Assembly: GCA_913019975.1 (NCBI GenBank)
Contig: CAJWBH010000001.1
Coordinates: 186,001 to 250,000, forward strand
Length of the DNA stretch: 64,000 nucleotides
Source of the DNA: Thalassolituus maritimus
GTDB taxonomy: Bacteria > Pseudomonadota > Gammaproteobacteria > Pseudomonadales > Oceanobacteraceae
Direction of reading: 5' to 3'
The translations under genes and the position numbers were made by a program. Within the stretch, counting starts at the first letter, position 1. Each line of letters starts with the position of its first letter. A model generated the notes under the pieces. It was not told the origin of the DNA, searched no databases, and worked only from the letters and a program-made list of their open reading frames with translations. This document shows positions 25,908-34,745 of the stretch, one piece after another.

Positions 25908-26233
25908 TGACGTCTTTCCTTGTTCAGACATGTAGTTTGTAACCTCTGATTAGGGGGCAGATTATGGCAGATTTGTTACCGTTTTGCGTCACCCTGCAGT
26001 ATCGCCCTGATTTTTTTCGAGCACAGAAACGCTCGCCCTGAATCACAATGGTGCAAGTATGATGCCGACGGTATGGAACGTGCTTGTTATCAGAGTAGAG
26101 CCGGCCTTTGCCCATGAAGCATTCTATGCGAGCGCTCAGGAGAAGCAGGCTGGCTTCAAGTATTGATTGGAAGGTAAGTGGAAGCCGTGAGAGGATGAAG
26201 CTACGCCCCAAAATGAAACACCGGAGGTAATGA
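25908..26233. other. intergenic region between divergent galU and zwf
   Basis: No credible gene is present; the minus-strand reading frame across it has no family likeness or good start. It should contain the promoters for galU (a CATAAT -10-like sequence lies at about 25970 on the minus strand) and zwf. I looked for a HexR-type palindrome (TGTAATT...AATTACA), usual for zwf/edd operons, and did not find one. Confidence 0.5.
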
Positions 26234-27691
26234 ATGCACATTGATGCACCGTTTGAACTGGTTCTGTTCGGTGGGTTGGGAGATCTGGCCTTACGCAAGC
26301 TGATGCCCGCTTTGTTTTTACTGGACAGAGATGGTCGTCTTCCGGACGGGGCTATCTATGCCGTGACCCGCCGTGAGATGGATAGAAACGAGTTCATAGG
26401 CAAAATCGAGAGCTCAGTAAAATCGCATGTGCCCTCTAATTACCTCGAAAAGGAACCGTTGGAGCGGTTTCTGGACAAAGTGCATTGCCTTACTCACGAC
26501 GTAAATGATCATGAGGGCTATAAAAACCTGAGTAAGACGCTGTCGTCGGAAGACATCAACCGGCTTTACTACATGGCCACGGGGTCTGACCTGTACACGC
26601 CAGTATGTAAGGGACTGCATGACGCCGGCCTGATACAGAGTCACAGCAAGATCGTTCTGGAGAAACCGATCGGTCACGACCTTGATACTGCTCAGGCGAT
26701 TAACGACACCGTTGCTGAGTACTTTAAAGAAAAGCAGATCTACCGTATCGACCACTACCTCGGAAAAGAAACGGTCCAGAACCTGATGGTGCTGAGGTTT
26801 GCGAATTCGCTGTTTGAGTCGCAGTGGAACCAGAATTACATCGACCATATCCAGATTACGATTTCTGAGCAACTTGGTGTTGAGCAGCGCGCGGGCTTCT
26901 ACGAGCATGTCGGGGCAATGCGGGATATGTTTCAGAATCACTTGCTGCAACTGTTATGTATCACCGCAATGGAGCCGCCGGCCAAGCTTGAACCAGACGC
27001 CGTCCGCGACGAGAAAGTAAAAGTACTGAAGGCGCTCAAGCCGATTACAGGCACCGCGATTAATGAGAATGTGGTGAGAGGTCAGTATGATTCTGGTGTC
27101 GCCGAGGGGAAACCCGTTCCACGCTACCGTGATGAACCCGGTGTGCATCACAAGTCTCTGACTGAAACCTTTATTTCAGCGAAGGTAGAGATCGACAACT
27201 GGCGCTGGGCCGGGGTGCCTTTTTATCTTCGTACCGGTAAGCGCCTGGCTGAGCGTGCCTGCGAAATCGTTGTACAGTTTAAAGAAATTCCGCACTCGAT
27301 TTTTCCACTCCAGCATAAAAATACCATGGCCAATAAGCTGATATTCAGACTGCAGCCGGATGAGGGGGTGCGCCTGATGTTGTGTGAAAAGCGTGTTGGC
27401 CCAGGTATGAATGTTCGCCCTATGAATCTCAGCCTGAATCCATCGAATCAGCGGCAGACGCGCGTCCCGGAGGCTTATGAACGACTCCTTTTTGATGCGC
27501 TTAGCGGAAACGCTACCTTGTTTTTACGGGATGATGAATTGCTGGAAGCCTGGCGCTGGGTGGACCCGATTATTAAACACTGGGAAGAGCAGGAGCAACG
27601 TCCAGAACCTTATACCGCAGGTAGCTGGGGCCCAGCGGCCGCTACTCTGTTACTCGCACGCGATGGTCGCTTGTGGGATGAGAACAGTTGA
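26234..27691 (+). CDS. zwf: glucose-6-phosphate dehydrogenase
   Basis: Zwf oxidises glucose-6-phosphate to 6-phosphogluconolactone and makes NADPH. The 485-residue protein has the nucleotide-binding start LVLFGGLGDLALRKLMPALF and the active-site motif RIDHYLGKE. The RBS GGAGG is 6 bases upstream. It is the first gene of a zwf-pgl-edd-eda-phosphorylase operon. Confidence 0.97.
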   Translation: MHIDAPFELVLFGGLGDLALRKLMPALFLLDRDGRLPDGAIYAVTRREMDRNEFIGKIESSVKSHVPSNYLEKEPLERFLDKVHCLTHDVNDHEGYKNLSKTLSSEDINRLYYMATGSDLYTPVCKGLHDAGLIQSHSKIVLEKPIGHDLDTAQAINDTVAEYFKEKQIYRIDHYLGKETVQNLMVLRFANSLFESQWNQNYIDHIQITISEQLGVEQRAGFYEHVGAMRDMFQNHLLQLLCITAMEPPAKLEPDAVRDEKVKVLKALKPITGTAINENVVRGQYDSGVAEGKPVPRYRDEPGVHHKSLTETFISAKVEIDNWRWAGVPFYLRTGKRLAERACEIVVQFKEIPHSIFPLQHKNTMANKLIFRLQPDEGVRLMLCEKRVGPGMNVRPMNLSLNPSNQRQTRVPEAYERLLFDALSGNATLFLRDDELLEAWRWVDPIIKHWEEQEQRPEPYTAGSWGPAAATLLLARDGRLWDENS

Positions 27692-27723
27692 GTTCGTCGA
27701 TAATAATAATGGAGATACGATAA

Positions 27724-28425
27724 ATGACAGACAACAGATTTAAATCAGCAGATGCACTGGCTCGCCAGCTGGCTGACGACCTCGCAGGAAAAATGCGTGA
27801 AGCGATTGAGGCGCGTGGCCGCGTGTGCATCGCAGTAAGCGGTGGGTCAACGCCGGTACGTTTTCTTGAAGAACTTTCAAAGCGAAAGCTGGACTGGAGT
27901 AAAGTACGTATCACTCTCGTTGATGAGCGCTGGGTACCTTTGGATGACGCTGCAAGTAACGCTGCGCTGGTGCGTCGCCACCTGCTGCAGAACGAAGCAG
28001 AACAAGCGTATTTTCTGCCATTAAAAAATGCTGCAACTAATCCTGTCGACGGTTTTATGGAGTGTGAAAACAGCCTTCACGAATTAATGGTCAGGCTCGA
28101 TTTTGCCGTTCTCGGTATGGGCAATGATGGCCATACTGCGTCCTGGTTTCCAGGTTCTGCAGCGCTACCTAAGTGCCTTGATGAAGGAAATGCAGCCTGG
28201 TGTTGCCCAGTCACTGATGAACCCGTGGACCTGCCGCGCATGACGCTGACCTGGGGGCTTCTGTCTAATTGCCGTCATCTGTACCTTCATTTTGAGGGGG
28301 ATGAAAAAAATCGTGTTTATGCCCAGGCTCAGAAAGAGGATGAGCGGCAGAACATCAGCGCGATGCCGATCCGTACCGTGCTGTACCAGTCTCAGGTTCC
28401 ATTAAGTATTTTCCGGAGCGAGTAA
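27724..28425 (+). CDS. pgl: 6-phosphogluconolactonase (DevB type)
   Basis: This 233-residue protein hydrolyses 6-phosphogluconolactone. The family segments are CIAVSGGSTPVRFLEEL, ITLVDERWVPLDDAASNAAL and FAVLGMGNDGHTASWFPGS. It lies 32 bases after zwf, and its last base is shared with the edd start (TAATG), which suggests coupled translation. Confidence 0.96.
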   Translation: MTDNRFKSADALARQLADDLAGKMREAIEARGRVCIAVSGGSTPVRFLEELSKRKLDWSKVRITLVDERWVPLDDAASNAALVRRHLLQNEAEQAYFLPLKNAATNPVDGFMECENSLHELMVRLDFAVLGMGNDGHTASWFPGSAALPKCLDEGNAAWCCPVTDEPVDLPRMTLTWGLLSNCRHLYLHFEGDEKNRVYAQAQKEDERQNISAMPIRTVLYQSQVPLSIFRSE

Positions 28426-30251
28426 TGACGCATCGCATTATTGAAGACGTTACAGAAAAAATTCGTCAGCGAAGTCTCGATACGAGAGCCAGGTATCTGT
28501 CTCAGATGGAAGACGCTGCGCAGCAGGGGCCGGTGAGAACAGCTTTAAGCTGTACGAATCTGGCGCATGATTATGCTTCTGCCAGTGACGATGAAAAAAT
28601 GATTCTGACGAGCAGCAGTCGCGGCGCTAACGTTGCCATCATTAATGCGTACAACGATGTGCTTTCGGCACACGCACCTTATCGCCACTATCCCGAAAAA
28701 TTGAAAACTTATCTGGCAGAAAAGCATCACGTCGCGCAGGTTGCAGGCGGAGTTCCGGCAATGTGCGATGGTGTCACTCAAGGTCAGACCGGGATGGAAA
28801 TGTCTTTGTTCAGCCGTGATGTGATCGCCATGAGCACTGCGGTTGCACTGTCACATCAAGTATTTGATGGCAGTCTGATGCTGGGCATCTGTGACAAAAT
28901 TGTTCCGGGGCTGTTGATGGCGGCACTGCGTTTTGGCCATTTACCCGCGGTATTTGTTCCGTCTGGCCCGATGCACAGTGGTATCAGCAATTCGGATAAA
29001 GCCAAGACCCGCCAGGCATACGCCCGGGGGGATGTTGGCGAGGCCGAGCTACTCAAAAGCGAAATGGGGTCCTACCACAGCGAAGGCACCTGTACCTTTT
29101 ACGGTACCGCGAATTCCAACCAGATGCTGATGGAGATCATGGGGTTGCAGTTACCCGGATCGTCTTTTGTCAGCCCGAACGGCCCATTAAGAGATGCCCT
29201 GACCCGGGCCGCAGCGCATCAGTTGGCTGAAATCACCGCCTTGGAACCCGGCTATATGCCGATCGCCAGAATCGTTGATGAGAAAGTCATGGTGAATGCC
29301 ATGGTGGGTCTGCTGGCGACCGGTGGTTCTACGAATCACAGCATCCATCTCGTCGCCATTGCCCGAATGGCCGGCATTGTTATCGACTGGCAGGACATGG
29401 CGGAGCTATCCGATGTTGTGCCATTGCTGACCCGTATGTACCCCAATGGCAGCGCCGACGTGAATGCGTTTGAGGTGGCGGGTGGTATGCCGTTCCTGAT
29501 CAGAGAGCTGCTCGATGCGGGGCTTTTACATGAAGACGTGAATACTATCCTGGGTGAAGGATTACGCCAGTGGTGCAGAAAGCCTGTGCTTGATGCTTCC
29601 GGTGAACTTGCCTGGACGGACATGGCTGCTGAGTCCGCAGACCTGTCTGTGTTGGCACCTGCGCACGCGCCGTTTCTGCGCGAGGGGGGTATGAAGCTAG
29701 TAAGTGGAAACCTTGGGCGCGCCGTCATGAAGGTTTCTGCAGTGCCTGATGACCGTTGGGTCATTGAGGCCCCAGCGCGTGTCTTTCTGGATCAGCAAGA
29801 GGTACTGGCGGCGTATCAGGCTGGCGAGCTGAATCAGGACGTTGTTGTTGTGGTGAAGGGGCAGGGACCAAGGGCGAACGGGATGCCAGAGCTGCATCAA
29901 CTGACCCCAGCATTGACCAACCTGCAGGAAGCAGGATATCGGGTCGCACTGGTGACTGATGGCCGCCTTTCCGGGGCATCAGGAAAAGTGCCGGCAGCGA
30001 TACACCTCAGCCCTGAGGCTTTGGTTGATGGCCCACTTCACTATATTGAAGACGGTGACATTATCCGCCTGGACGGTCATGCCGGATCACTTGAGGTGAC
30101 AACGGCGGGGTTTGAGGAACGTCTTGCAGAAACGCGTGATTCGCTCGATGTCAGTGCTTCGTCGCACGGTGTCGGGCGCGAACTATTTGCTGGATTCAGA
30201 GCTTTGGCAGGGCCAGCGGATGAAGGTGCAATCAGTCTTGGAGGCGTGTGA
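28425..30251 (+). CDS. edd: 6-phosphogluconate dehydratase
   Basis: Edd dehydrates 6-phosphogluconate to 2-keto-3-deoxy-6-phosphogluconate, the first committed Entner-Doudoroff step. At 608 residues it has full length. Signatures of the IlvD/Edd family include GGVPAMCDGVTQGQTGMEMS, LGICDKIVPG and GLLATGGSTNHSIHL. The C-terminal part includes VTDGRLSGASGKVPAAIHL. A [4Fe-4S] cluster is expected. Confidence 0.97.
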   Translation: MTHRIIEDVTEKIRQRSLDTRARYLSQMEDAAQQGPVRTALSCTNLAHDYASASDDEKMILTSSSRGANVAIINAYNDVLSAHAPYRHYPEKLKTYLAEKHHVAQVAGGVPAMCDGVTQGQTGMEMSLFSRDVIAMSTAVALSHQVFDGSLMLGICDKIVPGLLMAALRFGHLPAVFVPSGPMHSGISNSDKAKTRQAYARGDVGEAELLKSEMGSYHSEGTCTFYGTANSNQMLMEIMGLQLPGSSFVSPNGPLRDALTRAAAHQLAEITALEPGYMPIARIVDEKVMVNAMVGLLATGGSTNHSIHLVAIARMAGIVIDWQDMAELSDVVPLLTRMYPNGSADVNAFEVAGGMPFLIRELLDAGLLHEDVNTILGEGLRQWCRKPVLDASGELAWTDMAAESADLSVLAPAHAPFLREGGMKLVSGNLGRAVMKVSAVPDDRWVIEAPARVFLDQQEVLAAYQAGELNQDVVVVVKGQGPRANGMPELHQLTPALTNLQEAGYRVALVTDGRLSGASGKVPAAIHLSPEALVDGPLHYIEDGDIIRLDGHAGSLEVTTAGFEERLAETRDSLDVSASSHGVGRELFAGFRALAGPADEGAISLGGV

Positions 30252-30269
30252 TTATGGAGGGTGATAAGT

Positions 30270-30878
30270 ATGTGGGATGAGTGGCTTACAAAATCAAAGC
30301 CTGTAATGCCGGTGATTGTCATTGATGATATTGATACCGCTGTACCTATGGCTCAGGCGCTTGTTGCCGGCGGTGTGACATTGCTTGAAGTAACCTTGCG
30401 GACGCCAGCCGCTCTTGCTGCTATCAGTGAAATCAGCCGTAATGTGCCAGAGGCGATTATCGGTGTCGGCACCGTAACGTCGCCAGATCAGTTGCATTCT
30501 GCACTGAATCGGGGCGCACAATTTGCTGTAAGTCCGGGCTTTACGCCAAATCTGTTGGCCGCTGCATCGGAGTGGGGTGGGCCTTTTCTACCGGGTGTTG
30601 CTACTCCGAGTGAAGTTATGCAGGCACGCGAAGCCGGCTTCACAAAAATGAAATTCTTTCCTGCTGTTCCGAGTGGCGGTCGCTCTATGCTGAAAGCCAT
30701 AGGAGCCCCCATGCCTGAGGTCAGCTTCTGTCCTACAGGTGGAATCAGCGCTGAGACTTACCACGATTTCCTTGCACTGGATAACGTATTTGCCGTGGGA
30801 GGTAGCTGGTTAACCCCTCCTGATCTGATGTCGGCACGGAACTGGCAAGCAATAAAAGACCTGGCTTCAGATATATAA
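30270..30878 (+). CDS. eda: 2-dehydro-3-deoxyphosphogluconate aldolase
   Basis: Eda splits KDPG to pyruvate and glyceraldehyde-3-phosphate. I chose the ATG at 30270 (202 residues) because GGAGG at 30256-30260 is correctly spaced for it; the GTG at 30261 would touch the RBS. Family segments are PVIVIDDIDTAVPMAQALVA, GVTLLEVTLRTPAAL, GVGTVTSPDQ and the Schiff-base region MKFFPAVPSGG. It is directly followed by the phosphorylase gene. Confidence 0.96.
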   Translation: MWDEWLTKSKPVMPVIVIDDIDTAVPMAQALVAGGVTLLEVTLRTPAALAAISEISRNVPEAIIGVGTVTSPDQLHSALNRGAQFAVSPGFTPNLLAAASEWGGPFLPGVATPSEVMQAREAGFTKMKFFPAVPSGGRSMLKAIGAPMPEVSFCPTGGISAETYHDFLALDNVFAVGGSWLTPPDLMSARNWQAIKDLASDI

Positions 30879-30887
30879 GGGAAACGC

Positions 30888-32630
30888 ATGACTCAGGCGG
30901 CACTGGATCAATTTACCCAACGTGTTACAGAGATTTATGGTGACGCGCAGAACAACCAACAGATCGCGCGGGAAATTCTGACCATCTGTCAGTGTTTTGC
31001 AGATAAAACATCCCGCAGCGTGCTCGAAGTACCCACCGCGACCGGGCATAAACGTTGGTCAGAGGAAGACATCATTCTCATTACCTATGGTAATAGCGTT
31101 CAGACCGCCGATGAAATGCCGTTGAAAACGCTCTCCGATTTTCTTAGAGAGCGACTCGCGGATGTTATAAATTCGGTCCATATTCTACCGTTTTTTCCGT
31201 ATAGCTCTGACGATGGTTTTTCTGTTATTGACTATCGCCAGGTACACCCGGATTGGGGCACATGGGAGGACGTTGCCTCGATCGCTGATAATTTTGATCT
31301 GATGATTGATCTGGTGATTAATCATTGCTCGCGCGAAAACCTGTGGTTTATTGATTACATCGGTAACCGGGAACCCTACACAGATTACTTTATTGAAGTT
31401 GACCCGGCCACGGATGTCTCACTGGTAACACGGCCTCGCAACACACCACTGTTGACGCCTGTGCACACGCACCGGGGTGTTCGCCATGTCTGGGCAACAT
31501 TCTCTGAAGATCAGATTGACCTTAATTTTGCGAACCCCGAGGTCCTTTTCGAGTTTGTGAAAATCTACCTGTTTTATATCGAGCAGGGCGCGCGCTTTAT
31601 CCGCCTCGATGCCGTGGCATTTTTATGGAAGCAGTTAGGCACGACCTGTCTGCACCTCAGTCAAACGCACGCTGCGGTAAAATTACTGCGTGATATTGTG
31701 AATTTCGTTGCGCCGGAAGTCGTCGTTATTACAGAAACCAATGTGCCGGTAAAAGAAAACCTGAGCTACTTCGGTAATTCAGACGAAGCTCATATGGTCT
31801 ACCAGTTTGGGTTACCGCCACTGGTGCTGCACGCATTAAACCGCGGCAATGCCTCCTTTCTGAGTGACTGGGCTGATGCGATTCCACCCCTCCCTGAGGG
31901 CTGTAGTTACCTGAATTTTACCGCGTCTCACGACGGTATCGGTGTCCGTCCTGTCGAGGGCTTGCTACCTGAGCGGGAAGTTCAGGATCTGATTGATTCT
32001 ATGCACCGCTTTGGCGGTTTCGTCAGTATGAAAGCCAACAGTGACGGCTCTGAAAGCCCGTATGAAATTAATATCACCTTGTTCGATGCCTGTATGGGAA
32101 CCCGTCGTGGCCCGGATCATCATCAAGTACAGCGGTTCCTGTGTTCTCAGGCAATAATGCTGGCCATGCAGGGGATTCCTGCGGTCTATATTCACAGTCT
32201 GACGGCGTCTCCGAATGATCTGGAGCATGTTGAACAGACGGGGCGTACACGCTCGATTAATCGCCGCATCTGGGAAGAGCATGAGCTGGAATACCTGCTC
32301 TCGAATCCAGTGACGCCTCAGGCCGAAGTCTTTACCGAGCTTACCCGTATGCTGAGAATTCGTCGGGCCCAGCCAGCCTTCAGCCCGGATGCCCGCCAGG
32401 ACGTGGTCAAAATTAATACCGACCTCTTTATTCTGAAGCGCACCAGCGAAGATAACAGTCAGCGTATATTCGCAATTTCCAACGTGACCGAGCGTATTCT
32501 GAAACTACCTCTGGCTACGCTGGGCTTTCTTGAAAATGGCTTGTCTGATTTGCTTGCGCATGAGAAACGTATTGTTGAAGACGAGCTGGTACTGTATCCG
32601 TACCAGACGGTGTGGTTATCAAACACCTGA
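30888..32630 (+). CDS. GH13_18 sucrose-phosphorylase-family enzyme, probably glucosylglycerate phosphorylase
   Basis: The 580-residue protein has the catalytic residues of subfamily GH13_18: nucleophile Asp241 in RFIRLDAVAFLWK, acid/base Glu283 in VVVITETNVP, and Asp349 in NFTASHDGIG. These enzymes split a glucoside with phosphate to give alpha-glucose-1-phosphate. The family includes sucrose, sucrose-6'-phosphate, glucosylglycerol and glucosylglycerate phosphorylases. The convergent operon for making glucosylglycerate and the glycerate kinase next to it favour glucosylglycerate as substrate. It sits 9 bases after eda with its own RBS (AAGGGA), at the end of the Entner-Doudoroff operon. Confidence 0.8.
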   Translation: MTQAALDQFTQRVTEIYGDAQNNQQIAREILTICQCFADKTSRSVLEVPTATGHKRWSEEDIILITYGNSVQTADEMPLKTLSDFLRERLADVINSVHILPFFPYSSDDGFSVIDYRQVHPDWGTWEDVASIADNFDLMIDLVINHCSRENLWFIDYIGNREPYTDYFIEVDPATDVSLVTRPRNTPLLTPVHTHRGVRHVWATFSEDQIDLNFANPEVLFEFVKIYLFYIEQGARFIRLDAVAFLWKQLGTTCLHLSQTHAAVKLLRDIVNFVAPEVVVITETNVPVKENLSYFGNSDEAHMVYQFGLPPLVLHALNRGNASFLSDWADAIPPLPEGCSYLNFTASHDGIGVRPVEGLLPEREVQDLIDSMHRFGGFVSMKANSDGSESPYEINITLFDACMGTRRGPDHHQVQRFLCSQAIMLAMQGIPAVYIHSLTASPNDLEHVEQTGRTRSINRRIWEEHELEYLLSNPVTPQAEVFTELTRMLRIRRAQPAFSPDARQDVVKINTDLFILKRTSEDNSQRIFAISNVTERILKLPLATLGFLENGLSDLLAHEKRIVEDELVLYPYQTVWLSNT

Positions 32631-32656
32631 GTTTCAGAGCTTGATAATGACCTGAT

Positions 32657-32692
32657 AAAAAAGCCCCGCAGTGCGCAGTGCGGGGCTTTTTT
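32657..32692 (+). terminator. bidirectional rho-independent terminator
   Basis: AAAAAA-GCCCCGCA, eight-base loop, TGCGGGGC-TTTTTT. The A-run on one side and T-run on the other allow it to stop both the phosphorylase transcript and the convergent gpgS transcript. Confidence 0.94.
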
Positions 32693-32710
32693 CTGAAGCT
32701 ACCTGAGTTA

Positions 32711-33937
32711 TCAGATATCCCCAAATTCGCTGTTGTCAGCTTCTACCGCTTCATAAAGACGGTCGAGAATATCAGGTACTGCAGAAATCACCCGGTTCCA
32801 GCTAGGAATAAATGGTGTCTCCATTGGGTTCGCCAAAAAGTGCTCACCGGCATTCATGATATTTTCAGCAAACAACTCGACGGCTTTTTCTTCTGAGTGA
32901 CGATCCAGTTCGAGGCCGTTCATACGTGCATCATTGTGGTAGGTTTCGATAAAATCGAGTGCCACGCGGAAGTAGGTTGCTTTGATCGTACGGAAGGTTT
33001 CGGTTGTGAAAACTTCGCCCTGGGTTGCCAGCTTACGGAAGATAGCTTTACAGATGTCTGTGCTCATCTTCGACAGGCCTGCGCTTGCATCTGCTTCTGA
33101 CAGAGGCTGGTGTTTATGGTCGTAAACATCTGCAATATCGACCTGGCAGATACGATTGGTTGCATAGTTACGCTTCATTTCTGACAGAACACCAATCTCG
33201 AGACCCCAGTCGCTCGGTATGCGAATATCGTTAAGCGCATCTGCGCGCATAGAAAATTCACCGGAAAGTGGGTAACGGAAGCTGTCCAGGTATTCAAGAA
33301 AATCGAGTGAACCATAGACTTTCTTGAGAGCGCGAAGCAGGGGCGTTACCAGCAACCGGCTGACTCGACCATTCATTTTTTGCTCAGCAATGCGTGTGTA
33401 GTAACCCTTACCAAAGACGTAATTAAAACCAGGGTGAGCAACCGGATAAATCAGGCGTGCCAGCAGGCTACGGTCGTAGGTAACAATATCGCAGTCGTGA
33501 AGCGCAACAGACTCGGCGCGGCCACTGGCGAGAACGTAGCCGTAGCAGTACCAGACATTACGACCTTTACCCATTTCCGTGGGTGACAGGCCTTTTTCCG
33601 CCAACATTTCATCCAGCTTGCGCAGACGTGGACCGTCGTTCCAGAGGATGCGGTGGTGCTGTGGTAACTTGGAGAAGAATTTCTGAGCAAATTCATATTG
33701 AGATTGATCTGCGCGGTCGAGGCCAATCACGATCTCATTCAGGTAAGGCACCTGGGCGACTTCATCGATAATGTTGGATAGCGCAGGGCCCTCAAGTTCC
33801 GAGAACAGGGATGGCAGAACCAGCGACATAGGCCGCAGGCGTGAGAAGCTCATCAGTTCGCGTTCAAGGTCTTCCACCGGACGGTCGGTCAGGTTATGTA
33901 GCGTGGTTACAATGCCGTTCTGATAAAAATCAGCCAC
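32711..33937 (-). CDS. gpgS: glucosyl-3-phosphoglycerate synthase GpgS (GT81)
   Basis: GpgS transfers glucose from an NDP-glucose to 3-phosphoglycerate, giving glucosyl-3-phosphoglycerate. The 408-residue protein shows SLVLPSLFSELEGPAL, EIVIGLDRADQ, GKGRNVWYCYGYVLASGR and a metal-binding Asp148-Cys-Asp150 (ALHDCDIVTYD). These fit the GpgS/mannosyl-3-phosphoglycerate synthase type of glycosyltransferase. It overlaps the phosphatase gene by 8 bases and is last in the glycerate kinase-gpgP-gpgS operon. Confidence 0.92.
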   Translation of the reverse strand: MADFYQNGIVTTLHNLTDRPVEDLERELMSFSRLRPMSLVLPSLFSELEGPALSNIIDEVAQVPYLNEIVIGLDRADQSQYEFAQKFFSKLPQHHRILWNDGPRLRKLDEMLAEKGLSPTEMGKGRNVWYCYGYVLASGRAESVALHDCDIVTYDRSLLARLIYPVAHPGFNYVFGKGYYTRIAEQKMNGRVSRLLVTPLLRALKKVYGSLDFLEYLDSFRYPLSGEFSMRADALNDIRIPSDWGLEIGVLSEMKRNYATNRICQVDIADVYDHKHQPLSEADASAGLSKMSTDICKAIFRKLATQGEVFTTETFRTIKATYFRVALDFIETYHNDARMNGLELDRHSEEKAVELFAENIMNAGEHFLANPMETPFIPSWNRVISAVPDILDRLYEAVEADNSEFGDI

Positions 33938-34745
33938 CGCAATTCTCCTTAAGCAGTTTTTCTAACAATGGTAGTAAGGTGTTATTCCAGCCCTTAGGGC
34001 CCTTAAATTCAGCGGTCTGAGCTTCAGGGTTATTCAGCTCAAGAGTATCGGATTCGCCCGGTATCACAACCGGGTAGTCCGAGGCTTCGAGCATGGCACG
34101 GTCATTCTCCCCATCGCCGAGTGAAATCACCAAAGGAGCTTCGTTGAGCCCCCAGTGTTGACGATAGAAGTCTTTAAAAAAAGTAACGGCAGACGCTTTA
34201 TCAGCATCGCCCATCACATGATAGAAACGGCCGCCTTTGAGTAGCCTCAGGCCGTGTGCCAGCAATGCTTCGCGGAATACAGTAATTTCGGATTTTTCAC
34301 CGCGCCAGAGCAGAGGTTCGGTGGCTGCTCGCTGGCGTGCGTGGTGCGCGTCATCGATCGACAACCCTGTAATGGCTGCGACTTCGGTGTCCGTCATATC
34401 GTTGAAACCCCGGAAATTAAATCCGTCTTTACGCAACTGATTGAGCACTTTCAGTATATCTGTGTAACCTGCGCCGGGGAGTTCACAATGCCATTCGTCA
34501 TCGCTGTCTACGTGGTAAATAGCGCCACCGTTCTCGCACACATAGGGAGATGTATTAGCCAGCTGACGCCGTAACTGAATCACTTCTGGCTGCGTTTTAC
34601 TGGTATTGAATATCAGCGGAATATTATGCTGCTGCAGAAAACTCAGAGCATCACGTGCGGCTGATGTGCTGTAGTCGTGATGGTCGAGGAGAGTTCCGTC
34701 GAGATCGGTGAGGACAATCACAGGTAACGTTGGAATAGCGCTCAT
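33930..34745 (-). CDS. glucosyl-3-phosphoglycerate phosphatase (HAD-IIB, MpgP family)
   Basis: The 271-residue protein is a type IIB HAD phosphatase with nucleophile Asp14 and Asp16 in VLTDLDGTLLDH and the last HAD motif in ISLGDGENDRAMLEA. The segments FNTSKTQPEVIQL and GGRFYHVMGDADKASAV are typical of the mannosyl/glucosyl-3-phosphoglycerate phosphatase family. It would remove phosphate to give glucosylglycerate. Its start shares one base with the stop of the upstream kinase, and its end overlaps gpgS. Confidence 0.88.
   Translation of the reverse strand: MSAIPTLPVIVLTDLDGTLLDHHDYSTSAARDALSFLQQHNIPLIFNTSKTQPEVIQLRRQLANTSPYVCENGGAIYHVDSDDEWHCELPGAGYTDILKVLNQLRKDGFNFRGFNDMTDTEVAAITGLSIDDAHHARQRAATEPLLWRGEKSEITVFREALLAHGLRLLKGGRFYHVMGDADKASAVTFFKDFYRQHWGLNEAPLVISLGDGENDRAMLEASDYPVVIPGESDTLELNNPEAQTAEFKGPKGWNNTLLPLLEKLLKENCGG

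Noticed and set aside
25908..26233. HexR operator in front of zwf
   Set aside because: I looked for the TGTAATT...AATTACA type palindrome and found none.
25924..26298. 124-residue minus-strand frame between galU and zwf
   Set aside because: It overlaps the zwf start, has no family likeness and covers the region where both promoters must lie.
30888..32630. Plain sucrose phosphorylase
   Set aside because: The catalytic family fits, but no sucrose genes are near and all neighbours belong to glucosylglycerate metabolism. Sucrose is still possible and needs an assay.
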